Origin: Hymenobacter puniceus
GTDB lineage: Bacteria; Bacteroidota; Bacteroidia; Cytophagales; Hymenobacteraceae
Direction of reading: 5' to 3'
Assembly: GCF_014333525.1 (NCBI RefSeq)
Contig: NZ_JACSCX010000002.1
Span: 784,350-848,349, forward strand
DNA length: 64,000 nt
Both the position numbers and the translations under genes were made by a program. Below are positions 42,396 through 52,700 of this stretch, piece by piece. Within the stretch, counting starts at the first letter, position 1, and every line of letters begins with the position of its first letter. Under the pieces are notes generated by a model, which was not told where the DNA came from, searched no databases, and saw only the letters and a list, made by a program, of their open reading frames with translations.

Positions 42396-45300
42396 TTAGA
42401 AAGTGGCGTTCAGGCCTACCGTGTAGGTGCGGGCCTGCGGATACACGCCCAGGTCGCGGCCAAAGCCAGTGCTGGAGAAGGGGTCGGCGCTTACTTCGGG
42501 GTCGTAGCCGGAGTAGTCGGTCCAGGTGAGCAGGTTCTGGCCCGTCACGTAGACGCGCACGCCGCTGATGCCGGATTTCTGCAGCACGCTCATGGGCAGG
42601 CCATACGCCAGCGTCAGGTTCTTGAGGCGCACATACGAGCCGTCCTCGATGAAGCGGCTGGACACCTGGTTGTTGCCGGCCGGGTCGCCGAACACGGCGC
42701 GGGGCACGTCGGTGTTGGTGTTGGTCGGGGTCCAGCGGTTCAGCACGCGGGTGGTTTGGTTGAGGGCCTGGCTCATGCCCTCGGTGGTGCGGCGGTTTTC
42801 GTTATAGAGGTCGTTGCCGAATGAGCCCTGAAAGAATACGCTCAACTCCAGCCCCTTGAACGAGAAGGTGTTCGTGACGCCTGCAATGGAGTTGGGGTTG
42901 GCATTGCCGATAATCGTGCGGTCCTGGTCGTTGATGCGGCCGTCGCCGTTCAGGTCCACAAACCGCTGGTCGCCGGCGCGGGCGTTAGGGTTCTGGGCCC
43001 GGGCCTCCGCATCGGTCTGGAAGATGCCGTCGGCCTGCAGGCCATAGAAAGTGCCCAACGGTGAGCCGTTGCGCACAATGTTATAGTCGTTGATGATCTG
43101 GCGGCCGCTCTCCTGGCCCTGCTCGTTGCGCACCGTCCCGATGTTGAGGACTTTGCCGCGGTTGAGCGTGAAGTTCAGGTTGGTGCTCCAGGCGAAGCCG
43201 TTATCCTCGGCGCGCACGTTCACCGTGTTCAAACCCAGCTCCAGGCCCTTGTTTTCCACTTCGCCCAGGTTCTGGATGATGTTGAGCGTCTGGGCGCCGG
43301 TGCTCAGCGGCAGCGGCACCTCAAACAGCAGGTCGGTGCTGCGCTTGCGGTACAAGTCGGCGTTGAAGGTCAGGCGGTCTTCCAGCAAGCTCAGGTCGAG
43401 GCCCAGGTTGGTTTGCTTGGTTACCTCCCAGCTCACGTCGGCGTTGCCGATGCGCTCCGGCGCGATACCGCCCGAAATGCTGCCGTTGCCCTGGTAGCCG
43501 AAGCCCGAGCCGTAGGTGGAGAAGCGCACGTAGTCGCCGATTTCCTGGTTGCCGTTTTCACCGTAGGACGCGCGCAGCTTCAGGCTGCTGATGGCGTCGG
43601 TCTGCGGGAAGAAGCTTTCCTTGCTGATGTTCCAGCCCGCACTGACGGCCGGGAAGTAGCCGAAACGCTTGTTTTTGGCAAAGCGGCTGGAACCGTCGGC
43701 CCGGAAGCTCACGGTGGCCAGGTACCGGTCGTCGTAGTTGTAGATGGCGCGCCCGAACGCGCTCAGCAGCGCCCATTCCGACTCGAAGCTGCTCACCGAG
43801 CGGTTGGCGGTGCCGGCAAACAGGTACGGCACGGCGTTGGACGGGAAGCCCGTGGCGCGGGCGTTGGACGTGAACCGGTTGGACGCCTGCACCGACTGGC
43901 CGGCCAGCAGCGTCAGGCGGCTTTTCTCGCCCAGCGTGAGGTTGTAGGTCAGCGTGTTTTCGTTCAGCCAAATCACCTGCTGGTCGGTGCCGGTGCGGGC
44001 CTGGCCGAGCGTAGCCGGGTCGGGCGTGCTGGTCTGGCGGTTGCCGGGGTACTCGCGGGTCACGTACTCATTCTCCACCTGCGAGCGGAAATCAATGCCC
44101 AGCGACGAGCGGAACTGCAGGTTGTCGAGGATGTCCAGCTCGCCGTAGATGTTGCCGATGGCCTGGTAGATGAGGGCCTTGTTGCGGGTTTCCAGCAGGT
44201 TGCCCACGGGGTTGTCGAAGCTGCTGTTGAAGGGGTTGGTGGCGTAAGTGCCGTCGGCGTTGCGCACGGGCAGCGTCGGAATCTGGGTGATGGTGCCCAG
44301 CACCGTGCCGCCGTTGCCGGAGCCGCGCTCCGAGCGCACCGAGCCGTTGTTGTTGGTGCGGCTCAGGTTCAGGTTAGTGCCGATACGGAACCGCTGGCTT
44401 ACTTCCTGGTCGAGGTTGATGCGGAAGCTGAACCGGTCGAAGCCGGAGTTGCGGAAGATACCGTCCTGCTTGAAGTAGCCGCCGCTCACATAATAGCGGG
44501 TTTTGTCGGAGCCGCCGCTCACGTTGAGCTGGTAGTTCTGGATGGCGGCTGTGCGGTACACCTCGTCCTGCCAGTCAGTGTTGGCGGGCAGGTTGTTGAG
44601 GTCGGGGTAGGCGGCGGTGCGGCCGCCGTTGATCAAGGCTTCGTTGTAGTACTCGGCAAACTGGCGGGCGTTGAGCACGTCCAGCTTTTTGCGCAGCTGC
44701 TGCTGGCCGTAGTACATGCTGAGGCCCACCTGGGCCTTACCGGCCCTGCCGCGCTTGGTCGTGATAACTACCACGCCGTTGGAAGCACGCACGCCGTAAA
44801 TAGCGGCCGCCGCGCCGTCCTTCAGCACGTCGATGCTTTCGATGTCGCTGGGGTTGAGGGCATTCAGCGGGTTCGGCGACTGGTTGCTCAAGCCGCCCAG
44901 CTCCCGGTTGTAGGTCGGCAGCACCGGCACGCCGTCAATCACATACAGCGGGCTGTTCGACAAGCTCACCGACGAGTTGCCCCGAATCCGGACGTTGATG
45001 CCCGCGCCGGGCGCGCCGCTCGGCGAGGTCACCTGCACGCCGGGCGTCTGGCCCTGCAGCGCCTGGTCGAAGCCGGCCACCGTCTGCCGCTCAATCTGCC
45101 GCGCCCCCACCGAAGACACGGCCGTGGTCAGCTCTTGGCGGGTCTGGGTGCCGTAGCCTACTACCACCACTTCGTTCAGTGCCTGGGTGTTTTCGGCCAG
45201 GGTGGTGGCGGCCACCTGCGTGGTCTGGCCATCTACTACCGTTATTGGCAGGCGCGTCGTGGTGAAGCCAATCGAGGAAATAACCAGCGTCTGCGGGCCA

Positions 45301-45611
45301 GCCGGCACGTTCGGGATGGTGAAGTTACCGTTGGCATCGGTGGCGCTACCTAGGGTAGTGCCTTCCACCACTACCGTCACGCCGGGCAGAGCCTCGCCCT
45401 TGGCATCCACCACCCGCCCCGAAACGGGACCGTTGAAGGCAGCAAAGAGGTTGTTGCCGGACTCATTAGCGGGCAGGGTGGGGGCGTAGGCCAGCGCCGC
45501 GCCAGGCTGGGCGGCTGCCAGGCCCGAGAGCAGCAAGCTGCCCACGGCCGGCGTCAGCAGCAGGCGCCGGAAGGGCAGCTTGCCCTGCGGAGATTGTAAA
45601 GGGAACGACAT
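42396..45611 (-). CDS. SusC/RagA TonB-linked outer membrane glycan importer
   Basis: 1071 residues from MSFPLQSPQGK; the longer frame to 45713 adds no convincing signal. A signal-anchor region is followed by a carboxypeptidase-like regulatory domain (about 60-140, VSGRVVDAKGEALPGVTVVVEGT), then the plug with the SusC signature LNEVVVVGYGTQTRQELTTAVSSV and IDVLKDGAAAAIYGVRASNGVVVITTKRG. A large beta-barrel ends TYTVGLNATF. It imports oligosaccharides captured by SusD, powered by TonB. Together with the downstream GH30 genes it forms the polysaccharide locus. Confidence 0.97.
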   Translation of the reverse strand: MSFPLQSPQGKLPFRRLLLTPAVGSLLLSGLAAAQPGAALAYAPTLPANESGNNLFAAFNGPVSGRVVDAKGEALPGVTVVVEGTTLGSATDANGNFTIPNVPAGPQTLVISSIGFTTTRLPITVVDGQTTQVAATTLAENTQALNEVVVVGYGTQTRQELTTAVSSVGARQIERQTVAGFDQALQGQTPGVQVTSPSGAPGAGINVRIRGNSSVSLSNSPLYVIDGVPVLPTYNRELGGLSNQSPNPLNALNPSDIESIDVLKDGAAAAIYGVRASNGVVVITTKRGRAGKAQVGLSMYYGQQQLRKKLDVLNARQFAEYYNEALINGGRTAAYPDLNNLPANTDWQDEVYRTAAIQNYQLNVSGGSDKTRYYVSGGYFKQDGIFRNSGFDRFSFRINLDQEVSQRFRIGTNLNLSRTNNNGSVRSERGSGNGGTVLGTITQIPTLPVRNADGTYATNPFNSSFDNPVGNLLETRNKALIYQAIGNIYGELDILDNLQFRSSLGIDFRSQVENEYVTREYPGNRQTSTPDPATLGQARTGTDQQVIWLNENTLTYNLTLGEKSRLTLLAGQSVQASNRFTSNARATGFPSNAVPYLFAGTANRSVSSFESEWALLSAFGRAIYNYDDRYLATVSFRADGSSRFAKNKRFGYFPAVSAGWNISKESFFPQTDAISSLKLRASYGENGNQEIGDYVRFSTYGSGFGYQGNGSISGGIAPERIGNADVSWEVTKQTNLGLDLSLLEDRLTFNADLYRKRSTDLLFEVPLPLSTGAQTLNIIQNLGEVENKGLELGLNTVNVRAEDNGFAWSTNLNFTLNRGKVLNIGTVRNEQGQESGRQIINDYNIVRNGSPLGTFYGLQADGIFQTDAEARAQNPNARAGDQRFVDLNGDGRINDQDRTIIGNANPNSIAGVTNTFSFKGLELSVFFQGSFGNDLYNENRRTTEGMSQALNQTTRVLNRWTPTNTNTDVPRAVFGDPAGNNQVSSRFIEDGSYVRLKNLTLAYGLPMSVLQKSGISGVRVYVTGQNLLTWTDYSGYDPEVSADPFSSTGFGRDLGVYPQARTYTVGLNATF

Positions 45612-45693
45612 GGGAAAGTAGGTTAGGTGAGACGAAGTAGGGTAGGACAGAACTGAAAAAGCGGACCCGCAGGCGGGTGGAAACTCGAAGAAG

Positions 45694-46572
45694 TCAGCCG
45701 GAAAGCGCCGCAATGGCCGCCTCTGATAATGGGGCAGCCGCTCCGGGCTGCGTGGCTACCAGCGCCGCCGCCGCGCAGGCCCGCCGCAAACTGGTGGCCG
45801 GATTGGCGGTGGGCCAGTCAGCTAGTAGTGCAGCCAGGAAGGCGTCGCTGCTGCCTAGTGTGCCGGGCGCGGCCACTGCAAAGCCGGCCTGCTCCAGCAG
45901 GTGGCCGCTGTGCCAGAGCGTGGCGCCGGCGGCGCCCCGGGTAAGGCATACGGCCTGCAGCCCGAAGTGCGCCGCCAGCCACGGCAGCGCCGTAGCCGGG
46001 GTGTCGGGCTGGCCCAGCCAACCCATTATTTCGGTTAGCTCGGCTTCATTGAGCTTCACTAGATCGGCTTGGCGGAGGAGGTACTGCACCACCGAGCGGG
46101 TGTAGTGCGGGGCGCGCAAATTCACGTCGAACACTTTGTAAGACGCCACTTGCAGCAGGCGGTACAGCGTCTCGCGGGTGGTCAGGCCGCGGGCCGCCAA
46201 CGAGCCATATACCAGCATCCGGGAAGCGGCTACAGTGTCGCGCAGCTCGTCGGTGTGCTGCAGGTAGTCCCAGGCCACGGGCTCCACCACTTTGTAGGTG
46301 GCGTGGCCGTGGCGCAAGGTCACTTTCACCACGCCCGTCAGGTGGGTCTGGCTGTGCTGGATCAGCTCCGGACCCAGGCCCTGCGCGGTTAGCTCACGCA
46401 GCAGATCCGTGCCCAGCTCGTCGTCGCCGACGCGGCTGATGAGCTGCACCGGCTGCCCCAGCTGCCGCAGGTGCCGCGCCACATTGAACGGCGCCCCGCC
46501 GGGCTGGCGGCCATCGGGCAGCATGTCCCAGAGGAACTCACCGAGGCAGACAATGGGGGCAACTGGGTTCAT
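45694..46572 (-). CDS. PfkB-family carbohydrate kinase, fructokinase-like
   Basis: 292 residues. Ribokinase/PfkB fold with FLWDMLPDGRQPGGAPFNVARHL (substrate Asp and the GG switch), SRVGDDELG, and the end motif GTLGSSDAFLAALL at 237-250. The general base Asp243 is kept, but the usual GAGD is GSSD and the first Asp of DTVGAGD is Gly237, so the anion hole is changed. It is a cytosolic kinase expected to phosphorylate a hexose released by the locus (fructose or a relative). It lies 82 bases upstream of SusC on the same strand. Confidence 0.88.
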   Translation of the reverse strand: MNPVAPIVCLGEFLWDMLPDGRQPGGAPFNVARHLRQLGQPVQLISRVGDDELGTDLLRELTAQGLGPELIQHSQTHLTGVVKVTLRHGHATYKVVEPVAWDYLQHTDELRDTVAASRMLVYGSLAARGLTTRETLYRLLQVASYKVFDVNLRAPHYTRSVVQYLLRQADLVKLNEAELTEIMGWLGQPDTPATALPWLAAHFGLQAVCLTRGAAGATLWHSGHLLEQAGFAVAAPGTLGSSDAFLAALLADWPTANPATSLRRACAAAALVATQPGAAAPLSEAAIAALSG

Positions 46573-46693
46573 GGAGGCAAGACGATTTCAACAAAAGTCG
46601 CCTACTGCCCTCCCGAAGGCTTGCTCATTTATATCAAAATCCGAACAGGGAAATAATTGAGTTTATGTCATTGATAGTTAATGATTTGAAAAT

Positions 46694-46724
46694 AAAAAAA
46701 CCGAGCCTGTAACAGGCTCGGTTT
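46694..46724 (-). terminator. terminator of the hybrid regulator gene
   Basis: AAACCGAGCCTGT (46698-46710) pairs with ACAGGCTCGGTTT (46712-46724); on the minus strand the stem is followed by a run of T (A7 at 46694-46700). Confidence 0.88.
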
Positions 46725-46754
46725 CGTTTTTAGCACACAGCTTTCAAGATTGTA

Positions 46755-49580
46755 TCAGTGGTGCGGGGTGATGTGCAGAGCCCGGAACTCGGAAGGCGAA
46801 ATCTGGTAGCGGCCCTTGAAGCTGGTGGAGAAGTAGGAGGGCGAGGAGAAGCCCAGCTCGTAAGCCACATCGGCAATGCTGAGGGCGTCGTCGAGCAGCA
46901 ACTCGCGGGCTTTGGTGAGGCGCAGATTCTGGATGAAGTCCGTGACGCCGGTGCCCAGCAGCGCCTTCACCTTGCGGTAGAGCTGCATGCGCGAAATGCC
47001 CAAACTGCGGGCAATATCTTCCACGCTCAGGTCTGTGCGGGTGAGGTGGGCCTCCACAATGGCCGTGAGGTCGGCCAGGAATTTCTGATCGGGATTGGTG
47101 AGCACCGTAGCCGTATCCACGCTCAGCTCGCGCCGGAAATGCTCACGCTGGCGGGCGCGGTTGGCCAGCAGAGTCCGCACGCTTTCCAGCAAAAAGGTGG
47201 GGTTGAAGGGCTTGGTGAGGTAGAGGTCGGCGCCGGCCTGCACGCCTTCCACCTGTTGCTCGGGGGCGCTGCGGGCCGTGAGGAGCACCACCGGAATGTG
47301 GCTGGTGCGCCAGTCGGCCCGCAGCTGGGTCACCACTTCCAGGCCGCTCAGGCCGGGCATCATCACGTCGCACACAATCAGGTCCGGAATCAGGTCGGTG
47401 GCCATGCGAAAGCCGGTGTGGCCATCGGTGGCGCTCTGCACCCGGAAATCGGTGCGCAGCCGCCGCGCCAGAAAGTCGTTTACCTCGGGGTTGTCCTCAA
47501 TCACCAGCACCAGCGTTTCGCTGCCGCCGTCGGTTGGGGCGGCCGTGGTGGCTTCCAGCTCGGGGCTGAAGGTGGTGGCAATGGCCTCGGGCTCATCGAG
47601 CAGGAAGCTAGCCGTGGGCGTGTCGGAGGTGGCGCGCAAGGCTTCCGGCAGCTCGCGCGGCAAAGCCACCACAAATGTGCTACCCTGGCCGGGCTGGCTG
47701 CTGAACGTGAGCTGGCCCTGGTGCAGGCGCACCAGCCCCTGCGCCAGCGCCAGCCCCATGCCCGATCCTTTGGCCACGGCGCCCTGGTCGCCCTGGTAAA
47801 ACCACTCGAAAATGTGGGCCCGGTCCTGGTCGCTGATGCCGCGGCCCGTGTCGGCAATGCTCACGCGCAGCCCCTGGCCGTCGGGGCTGGCCTGCAGGCT
47901 GATGGTGATGCAGCCTTGCTCGGGCGTGAACTTCAGGGCGTTGGACAGCAGGTTGAAGAACACCTTGTCGAGGATGTTACCGTCAAACCAGGCCAGCAGC
48001 TCGGGCTCGGCGGCCAGAAACCGCAGCTGCACGCCGCGCAGCCGGGCCGGCTTCTCGAAGGCATCCACTATTTCGCGCACGAAGGCCACGAGGTTGCCGT
48101 AGGTGGCGTGCACGGCCATCTTGCCCACCTCGATTTTGCGAAAATCCAGCAGCTGATTCACCAGCTGCAGCAGCCGCTGGGTGTTGCGGCGCACCAGCGC
48201 CAGGTCCTGGTGCTGGGCAGCGGTGAGGTCGGGCGTGCTGGTGAGCAGTTCTTCCACCGGCCCCAGAATCAGGGTGAGCGGCGTGCGCAACTCGTGGGAG
48301 AAGTTGGTGAAAAAGCGCAGCTTGGCCTCCGTGTCGGCGCGCGACTGCTCAGCCAGGGCTTCCAGCTGGTTGCGCTGCAGCCGGATTTCCTCGTTCTGCT
48401 GCTGCAGCTGCTGGTTGATTTTGTCGTTTTCGGCGTTGCGCAAGGCCAGCTGCTGGTTGATCTGCCGGTTGCGGCGGGCCGAATGCCAGGCCAGCGTGCC
48501 CAGCACCACCGCGCCAAGCAGCGTCGCCAGTAGGCCATTCAGCACGGTCTGCTGGCTGGCGTAGGTGGCGCGCAGTTGTTGCAGCAAGCCCTGCTGCCGC
48601 TCGATGTCGCGCTGCTGGCTGACCATCTTATCGGTTTGCTGCTGCATGGTCCGCACGTTGGTCGAGTCGATGACGATGGTGCCGAGCGTGTTTTCCTTGT
48701 CGTAGGGCTGCTTGTTCAGGATTTTCAGGGCGGTGCGCATGGCATCCTCACCGCCCGGCGCATACAGAATGCTGGCGTCGAGCACACCGCGCTGCACCAG
48801 GTCAATGCCCTCTCCCTTGCCCACCAGCCCGTCTACGCCAATGATGCGCACCTGGCCAGCCAGCCCGAGCTGCTGGCACACTTCGTAGGCACCACGGCCC
48901 ATGGCATCGTTGTGGGCGAAAATCAGCGTCACATTGGGGTGGGCGCGCAATGCCTCCGTTAAGGCCGGTTTCAAAGTTTTCTCCTGCCAGTTGCCGGTCA
49001 CCTGGGCCACTACCCGCAAGCCGGGAGAAGCTTTCAGGCCTTCCATGAAACCCTGGTGGCGCTCCGAAGTAGCCGAGGAGCCCGGGGTACCCAAAATCTC
49101 AATCAGCTCGCCCTGCGGCCGGCCCAGCAGGCGGGCGCCGTAGCGGGCCGCCGTCTGGCCCACTTCCAGGTTGTCGCCGCCCACGTAAGCAGTGTAGCGC
49201 TGCGACGCGGTGCGGCGGTCCAGCAGCACCACCGGAATGCCCTGCGCATACGCCTCTTCCACGGCCGGCGTCACGGGGCCAGCCTCATACGGCGACACAA
49301 TCAGCAGATCGAGGCCGCCCTGCACCAGCTTGCGGATCTGCTGCTGCTGCAGGTCGCTGTTGTCGTGGGCGTCGGTGGTGCGCAGCTGCACTTCGGGGTG
49401 GAAACTCAGCTCCCGGTTCATGCCGTTGAGCATGGCCTCGCGCCACGGCCCCGACGTGCTGCACTGCGAGAATCCGATGCGGTAGGCCGGTTTTTTGGTT
49501 GGTTCCGTACAGCCCGCCAGCAGCGTTCCGGCCAATAGCAACAGCAACCGAAGCTCCCGAAAGAGTCCTGCTTTTCTCAA
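46755..49580 (-). CDS. hybrid two-component regulator (HTCS) with periplasmic sugar-binding domain
   Basis: 941 residues from a TTG at 49580, chosen because the promoter at 49625-49656 lies downstream of the in-frame ATG at 49724 and because the signal LRLLLLLAGTLLAGC (Cys24) then lies at the very N-terminus. Domains in order: periplasmic type I sugar-binding domain (about 30-300, IGFSQCSTSGPW...DLLIVSPYEAGPVTPAVEEAY), a transmembrane helix near 350, coiled coil, HisKA with His429 (FSHELRTPLTL), HATPase (DTGRGISDQDRAH; GSGMGLALAQGL), receiver with Asp738 (CDVMMPG), and an AraC HTH (LSIADVAYELGFSSPSYFSTSFK). The organisation is that of HTCS regulators that bind a monosaccharide directly, such as the fructose sensor of Bacteroides fructan loci. 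It would activate the locus when its sugar is present. Confidence 0.93.
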   Translation of the reverse strand: MRKAGLFRELRLLLLLAGTLLAGCTEPTKKPAYRIGFSQCSTSGPWREAMLNGMNRELSFHPEVQLRTTDAHDNSDLQQQQIRKLVQGGLDLLIVSPYEAGPVTPAVEEAYAQGIPVVLLDRRTASQRYTAYVGGDNLEVGQTAARYGARLLGRPQGELIEILGTPGSSATSERHQGFMEGLKASPGLRVVAQVTGNWQEKTLKPALTEALRAHPNVTLIFAHNDAMGRGAYEVCQQLGLAGQVRIIGVDGLVGKGEGIDLVQRGVLDASILYAPGGEDAMRTALKILNKQPYDKENTLGTIVIDSTNVRTMQQQTDKMVSQQRDIERQQGLLQQLRATYASQQTVLNGLLATLLGAVVLGTLAWHSARRNRQINQQLALRNAENDKINQQLQQQNEEIRLQRNQLEALAEQSRADTEAKLRFFTNFSHELRTPLTLILGPVEELLTSTPDLTAAQHQDLALVRRNTQRLLQLVNQLLDFRKIEVGKMAVHATYGNLVAFVREIVDAFEKPARLRGVQLRFLAAEPELLAWFDGNILDKVFFNLLSNALKFTPEQGCITISLQASPDGQGLRVSIADTGRGISDQDRAHIFEWFYQGDQGAVAKGSGMGLALAQGLVRLHQGQLTFSSQPGQGSTFVVALPRELPEALRATSDTPTASFLLDEPEAIATTFSPELEATTAAPTDGGSETLVLVIEDNPEVNDFLARRLRTDFRVQSATDGHTGFRMATDLIPDLIVCDVMMPGLSGLEVVTQLRADWRTSHIPVVLLTARSAPEQQVEGVQAGADLYLTKPFNPTFLLESVRTLLANRARQREHFRRELSVDTATVLTNPDQKFLADLTAIVEAHLTRTDLSVEDIARSLGISRMQLYRKVKALLGTGVTDFIQNLRLTKARELLLDDALSIADVAYELGFSSPSYFSTSFKGRYQISPSEFRALHITPHH

Positions 49581-49624
49581 GTGACAACCGGCCCTGCCAG
49601 GGGTGGAAACCGGCCCAGCCAAAC

Positions 49625-49656
49625 CAAATATACCGGATTGTGCTGCACGCTGCCAA
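49625..49656 (-). promoter_or_regulatory. promoter of the hybrid regulator gene
   Basis: Read on the minus strand: TTG at 49656-49654, 21 bases, then TATATTTG at 49632-49625, a full consensus match. Transcription would start near 49618, so the ATG at 49724 is not in the transcript. Confidence 0.7.
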
Positions 49657-49762
49657 GAATATAGCAATGGCGCAGTATGGTAGTTGGCAGAAAGGTGCAG
49701 CTTGTGTAGACTAGCCGGAGGCATCAGGAACTGACAAAGTCAGCCCTGACTTGGGGCCAAAA

Positions 49763-52700
49763 TTACCTGGTCGGCAGCACCGGATTCTGGTCGGAAGTTG
49801 GCGTGAGCGGCTGGGCGTCTAGCTCCTGCGGGTGGTCGTCGAGGCCAACTTCCTGGTGCGCCGTGAAGTACTGTGCCAACGCCTTTTCGCCCACCAGCCA
49901 GAACACTACCGGCGTCACGATGATGTCGAGGAACGTTGACGAGAGCAGGCCGCCGAGGATGACCGTGGCCACCGGATACAGGATTTCTTTGCCGGGTGCG
50001 TCTTTGGCCAGCGTGAGCGGCACCAGCGCCAGCGCAGCCACCAGAGCCGTCATCAGCACCGGTACCAGCCGCTCCAGCGAGCCACGAATTATCATGGGGA
50101 TGCCGAACTTTTCGCCTTCGTGCTCTACCAGGTGGATGTAGTGCGAAATCATCATGATGCCGTTGCGCGAGGCAATGCCGGTGAGGGTGATGAAACCCAC
50201 GAGCGAAGCAATGCTGAACGTGCCGCCCGTGAGCAACACCGCCACCACCGAGCCGATGAGGGCCAGCGGAATGTTGAGCATGATCTGGCCCACCATCAGT
50301 GTGGACTTGAAGTGCGAGAACAGCACCAGGAAGATGCCGGCCAGTGAAAACAAGCTCAGCCACAGAATCTTATGCGAAGCCGACTGCTGACTCTCAAACT
50401 GCCCGCCGTAGGTGAGGTAGTAGCCGGGTGGCAGCTTCACCTGTTGGCTGACTTTCTGCTGAATCTCTTTTACCGTGGAGCCCAAATCCCGCTCGGCCAC
50501 ATTCAGCGAGATGGTGATGCGGCGCTGGGTGTTTTCGTGGTTGACGGTATTAGGGCCGGGCTCGTACAGCACCTCGGCCACCTCACTGACGGGAATCATG
50601 GCGCCGCTGGGCGTTTCGATGCGGGTCTGGCTGATGGCGGCCATATCGTTGCGCTGGGATTCGGGCAGCTTCACTACCAGGTCAAAGCGTTTCTGGCCAT
50701 CGAGCATCTGTGAAACCACCGCGCCCTGAAATAGGGTTTCCAGGTCGCGCACTACCTCGCCGCGGGCCATGCCGTAGGCGCGCAGGGCTTCGTCGCGGGG
50801 CCGGATGAGCAGCTGCGGAATCTGCACCTGCTTTTCCACCTGCAAATCTACCACGCCCGGCACCGTGCCGGCGGCGGCGCGCACTTCATTGGCGTAGCGG
50901 CGCAGCTCCAGCAAATCATTGCCGAATACCTTAATGGCCACCTGGGCCCGCACGCCCGACAGTAGGTGGTCGAGGCGGTGGGAAATGGGCTGGCCGATGT
51001 TCACGTTTACGCCCGTAATCAGGCTCAGCTTCTGGCGCATGTCGGCCAGAATTTCGTCGCGGCTGCGCATGGTTTTGCCCTCTTTTTCCAGCTCTTCCTC
51101 GGTCTTGAAAGCCACCTCAATTTCCGAGTTGTTCACCGATTCGGCGTGCTCGTCCAGCTCGGCGCGGCCGGTGCGGCGGGCCGTGTAGGCCACTTCCGGA
51201 ATCCGGAGCATCTGCTGCTCGCCCAACGTGCCCAGGCGGTTGCTCTCAGTGAGCGAAGTGCCGGCCGGAGCCGAGAAATTCACCGTGAGCGAGCCTTCGT
51301 TGAAGGGGGGCAGAAACTCGGTGCCGAAAAACGGAATAAGGGCCATGGCCGCCACAAACAGCGCCCCGGTCACCCCCAATATGGCTTTGGGGTGCTGCAG
51401 GCCCCAGCCCAGCAGGCGCGTGTCCTTTTTTTTCAGCCAGCGCACCAGCCCGCCGTCGGTTTCGGGGTGGTTCATCTGCTTCATCTTCGGCAGCAAATAG
51501 TAGCACAGCACCGGCGTCACGGTCAGCGACACGAACAGCGAGGCCACGATGCTGGTGATGTAGGCAATGCCCAGCGGCGCGAAAATGCGGCCTTCCATGC
51601 CTTCCAGCGCAAACAGGGGCAAAAACACCAGCACCACGATGATGGTGGCATACACGATGGAGTTGCGCACCTCGGAGCTGGCTTTGTAGATGACCTGGAG
51701 CACGGGCTGGGGCTGCGGTAGCTGTTGGTTTTCGCGCAGGCGCCGGTACACGTTTTCCACGTCCACGATGGCGTCATCCACCAGCTCCCCGATGGCAATG
51801 GCCAGCCCGCCCAGCGTCATGGTGTTGATGCTGATGCCCGCCGCCCGAAATACCAGCGCCGTAACCAGCAACGACAGCGGAATGGCCACCAGCGAGATAA
51901 ACGTGGTGCGCACGTTCAGCAGGAAGGCAAACAGCACGATAACCACCAGAATGGCACCGTCGCGCAAGGCCTCCTCCACGTTGCTGATCGACGACTCAAT
52001 AAACTCTGACTGCTTGAACAGGCGCGTGTTCACTTGCACATCTTTGGGCAGCGAGGGCTGCAGCTCTACCAGGGCTTTTTCCACGGCTTCGGTAAGGCCC
52101 ACGGTGGCGGCGCCGGGTTGCTTCTCGATGCTCAGAATCACGGCGGGCTTACCGTTTACGCTCCCGTCGCCGCGCTTGAAACGGGCGCCGAACTCCACCT
52201 TGGCCACATCGGCCACGCGGATAGGCGACTGGTCGCGGTAGCCCACGATGATATCTTCGATATCCTTCACTGAGCGCAGCCGGCCCAGGTTGCGGATGAG
52301 TACCTCCGAGCCGTTGCGGTCGAAGAAGTTGCCGGTGGTGTTCAGGTTGGACTGCCGCAGGGCCTCTTCCACCTGATTCACGGTCAGGCCAGTAGCATTC
52401 AGGCGGGGCATATCCAGCAGCACCTGGTACTGCAGGTTGTCGCCGCCGATAGGAATCACCTGGGCCACGCCGGGGATGCTGAGCAGGCGCTGACGCACGG
52501 TGTAGTTAGCCAGGGTGCGCAAATCGGCGGCATTGGTCTGCTGCCCGCCCGAAAGTCCCACCAGCATAATCTGGCCCATCACCGACGAAATAGGCCCCAG
52601 TACCGGCGTAATGCCCTCGGGCAGCTGCTCGCCGGTGGTTTGCAGCTTCTCGCTCACAATCTGGCGGGCCGTAAAGATGTCGGTGCCGTAGTCGAACTCC

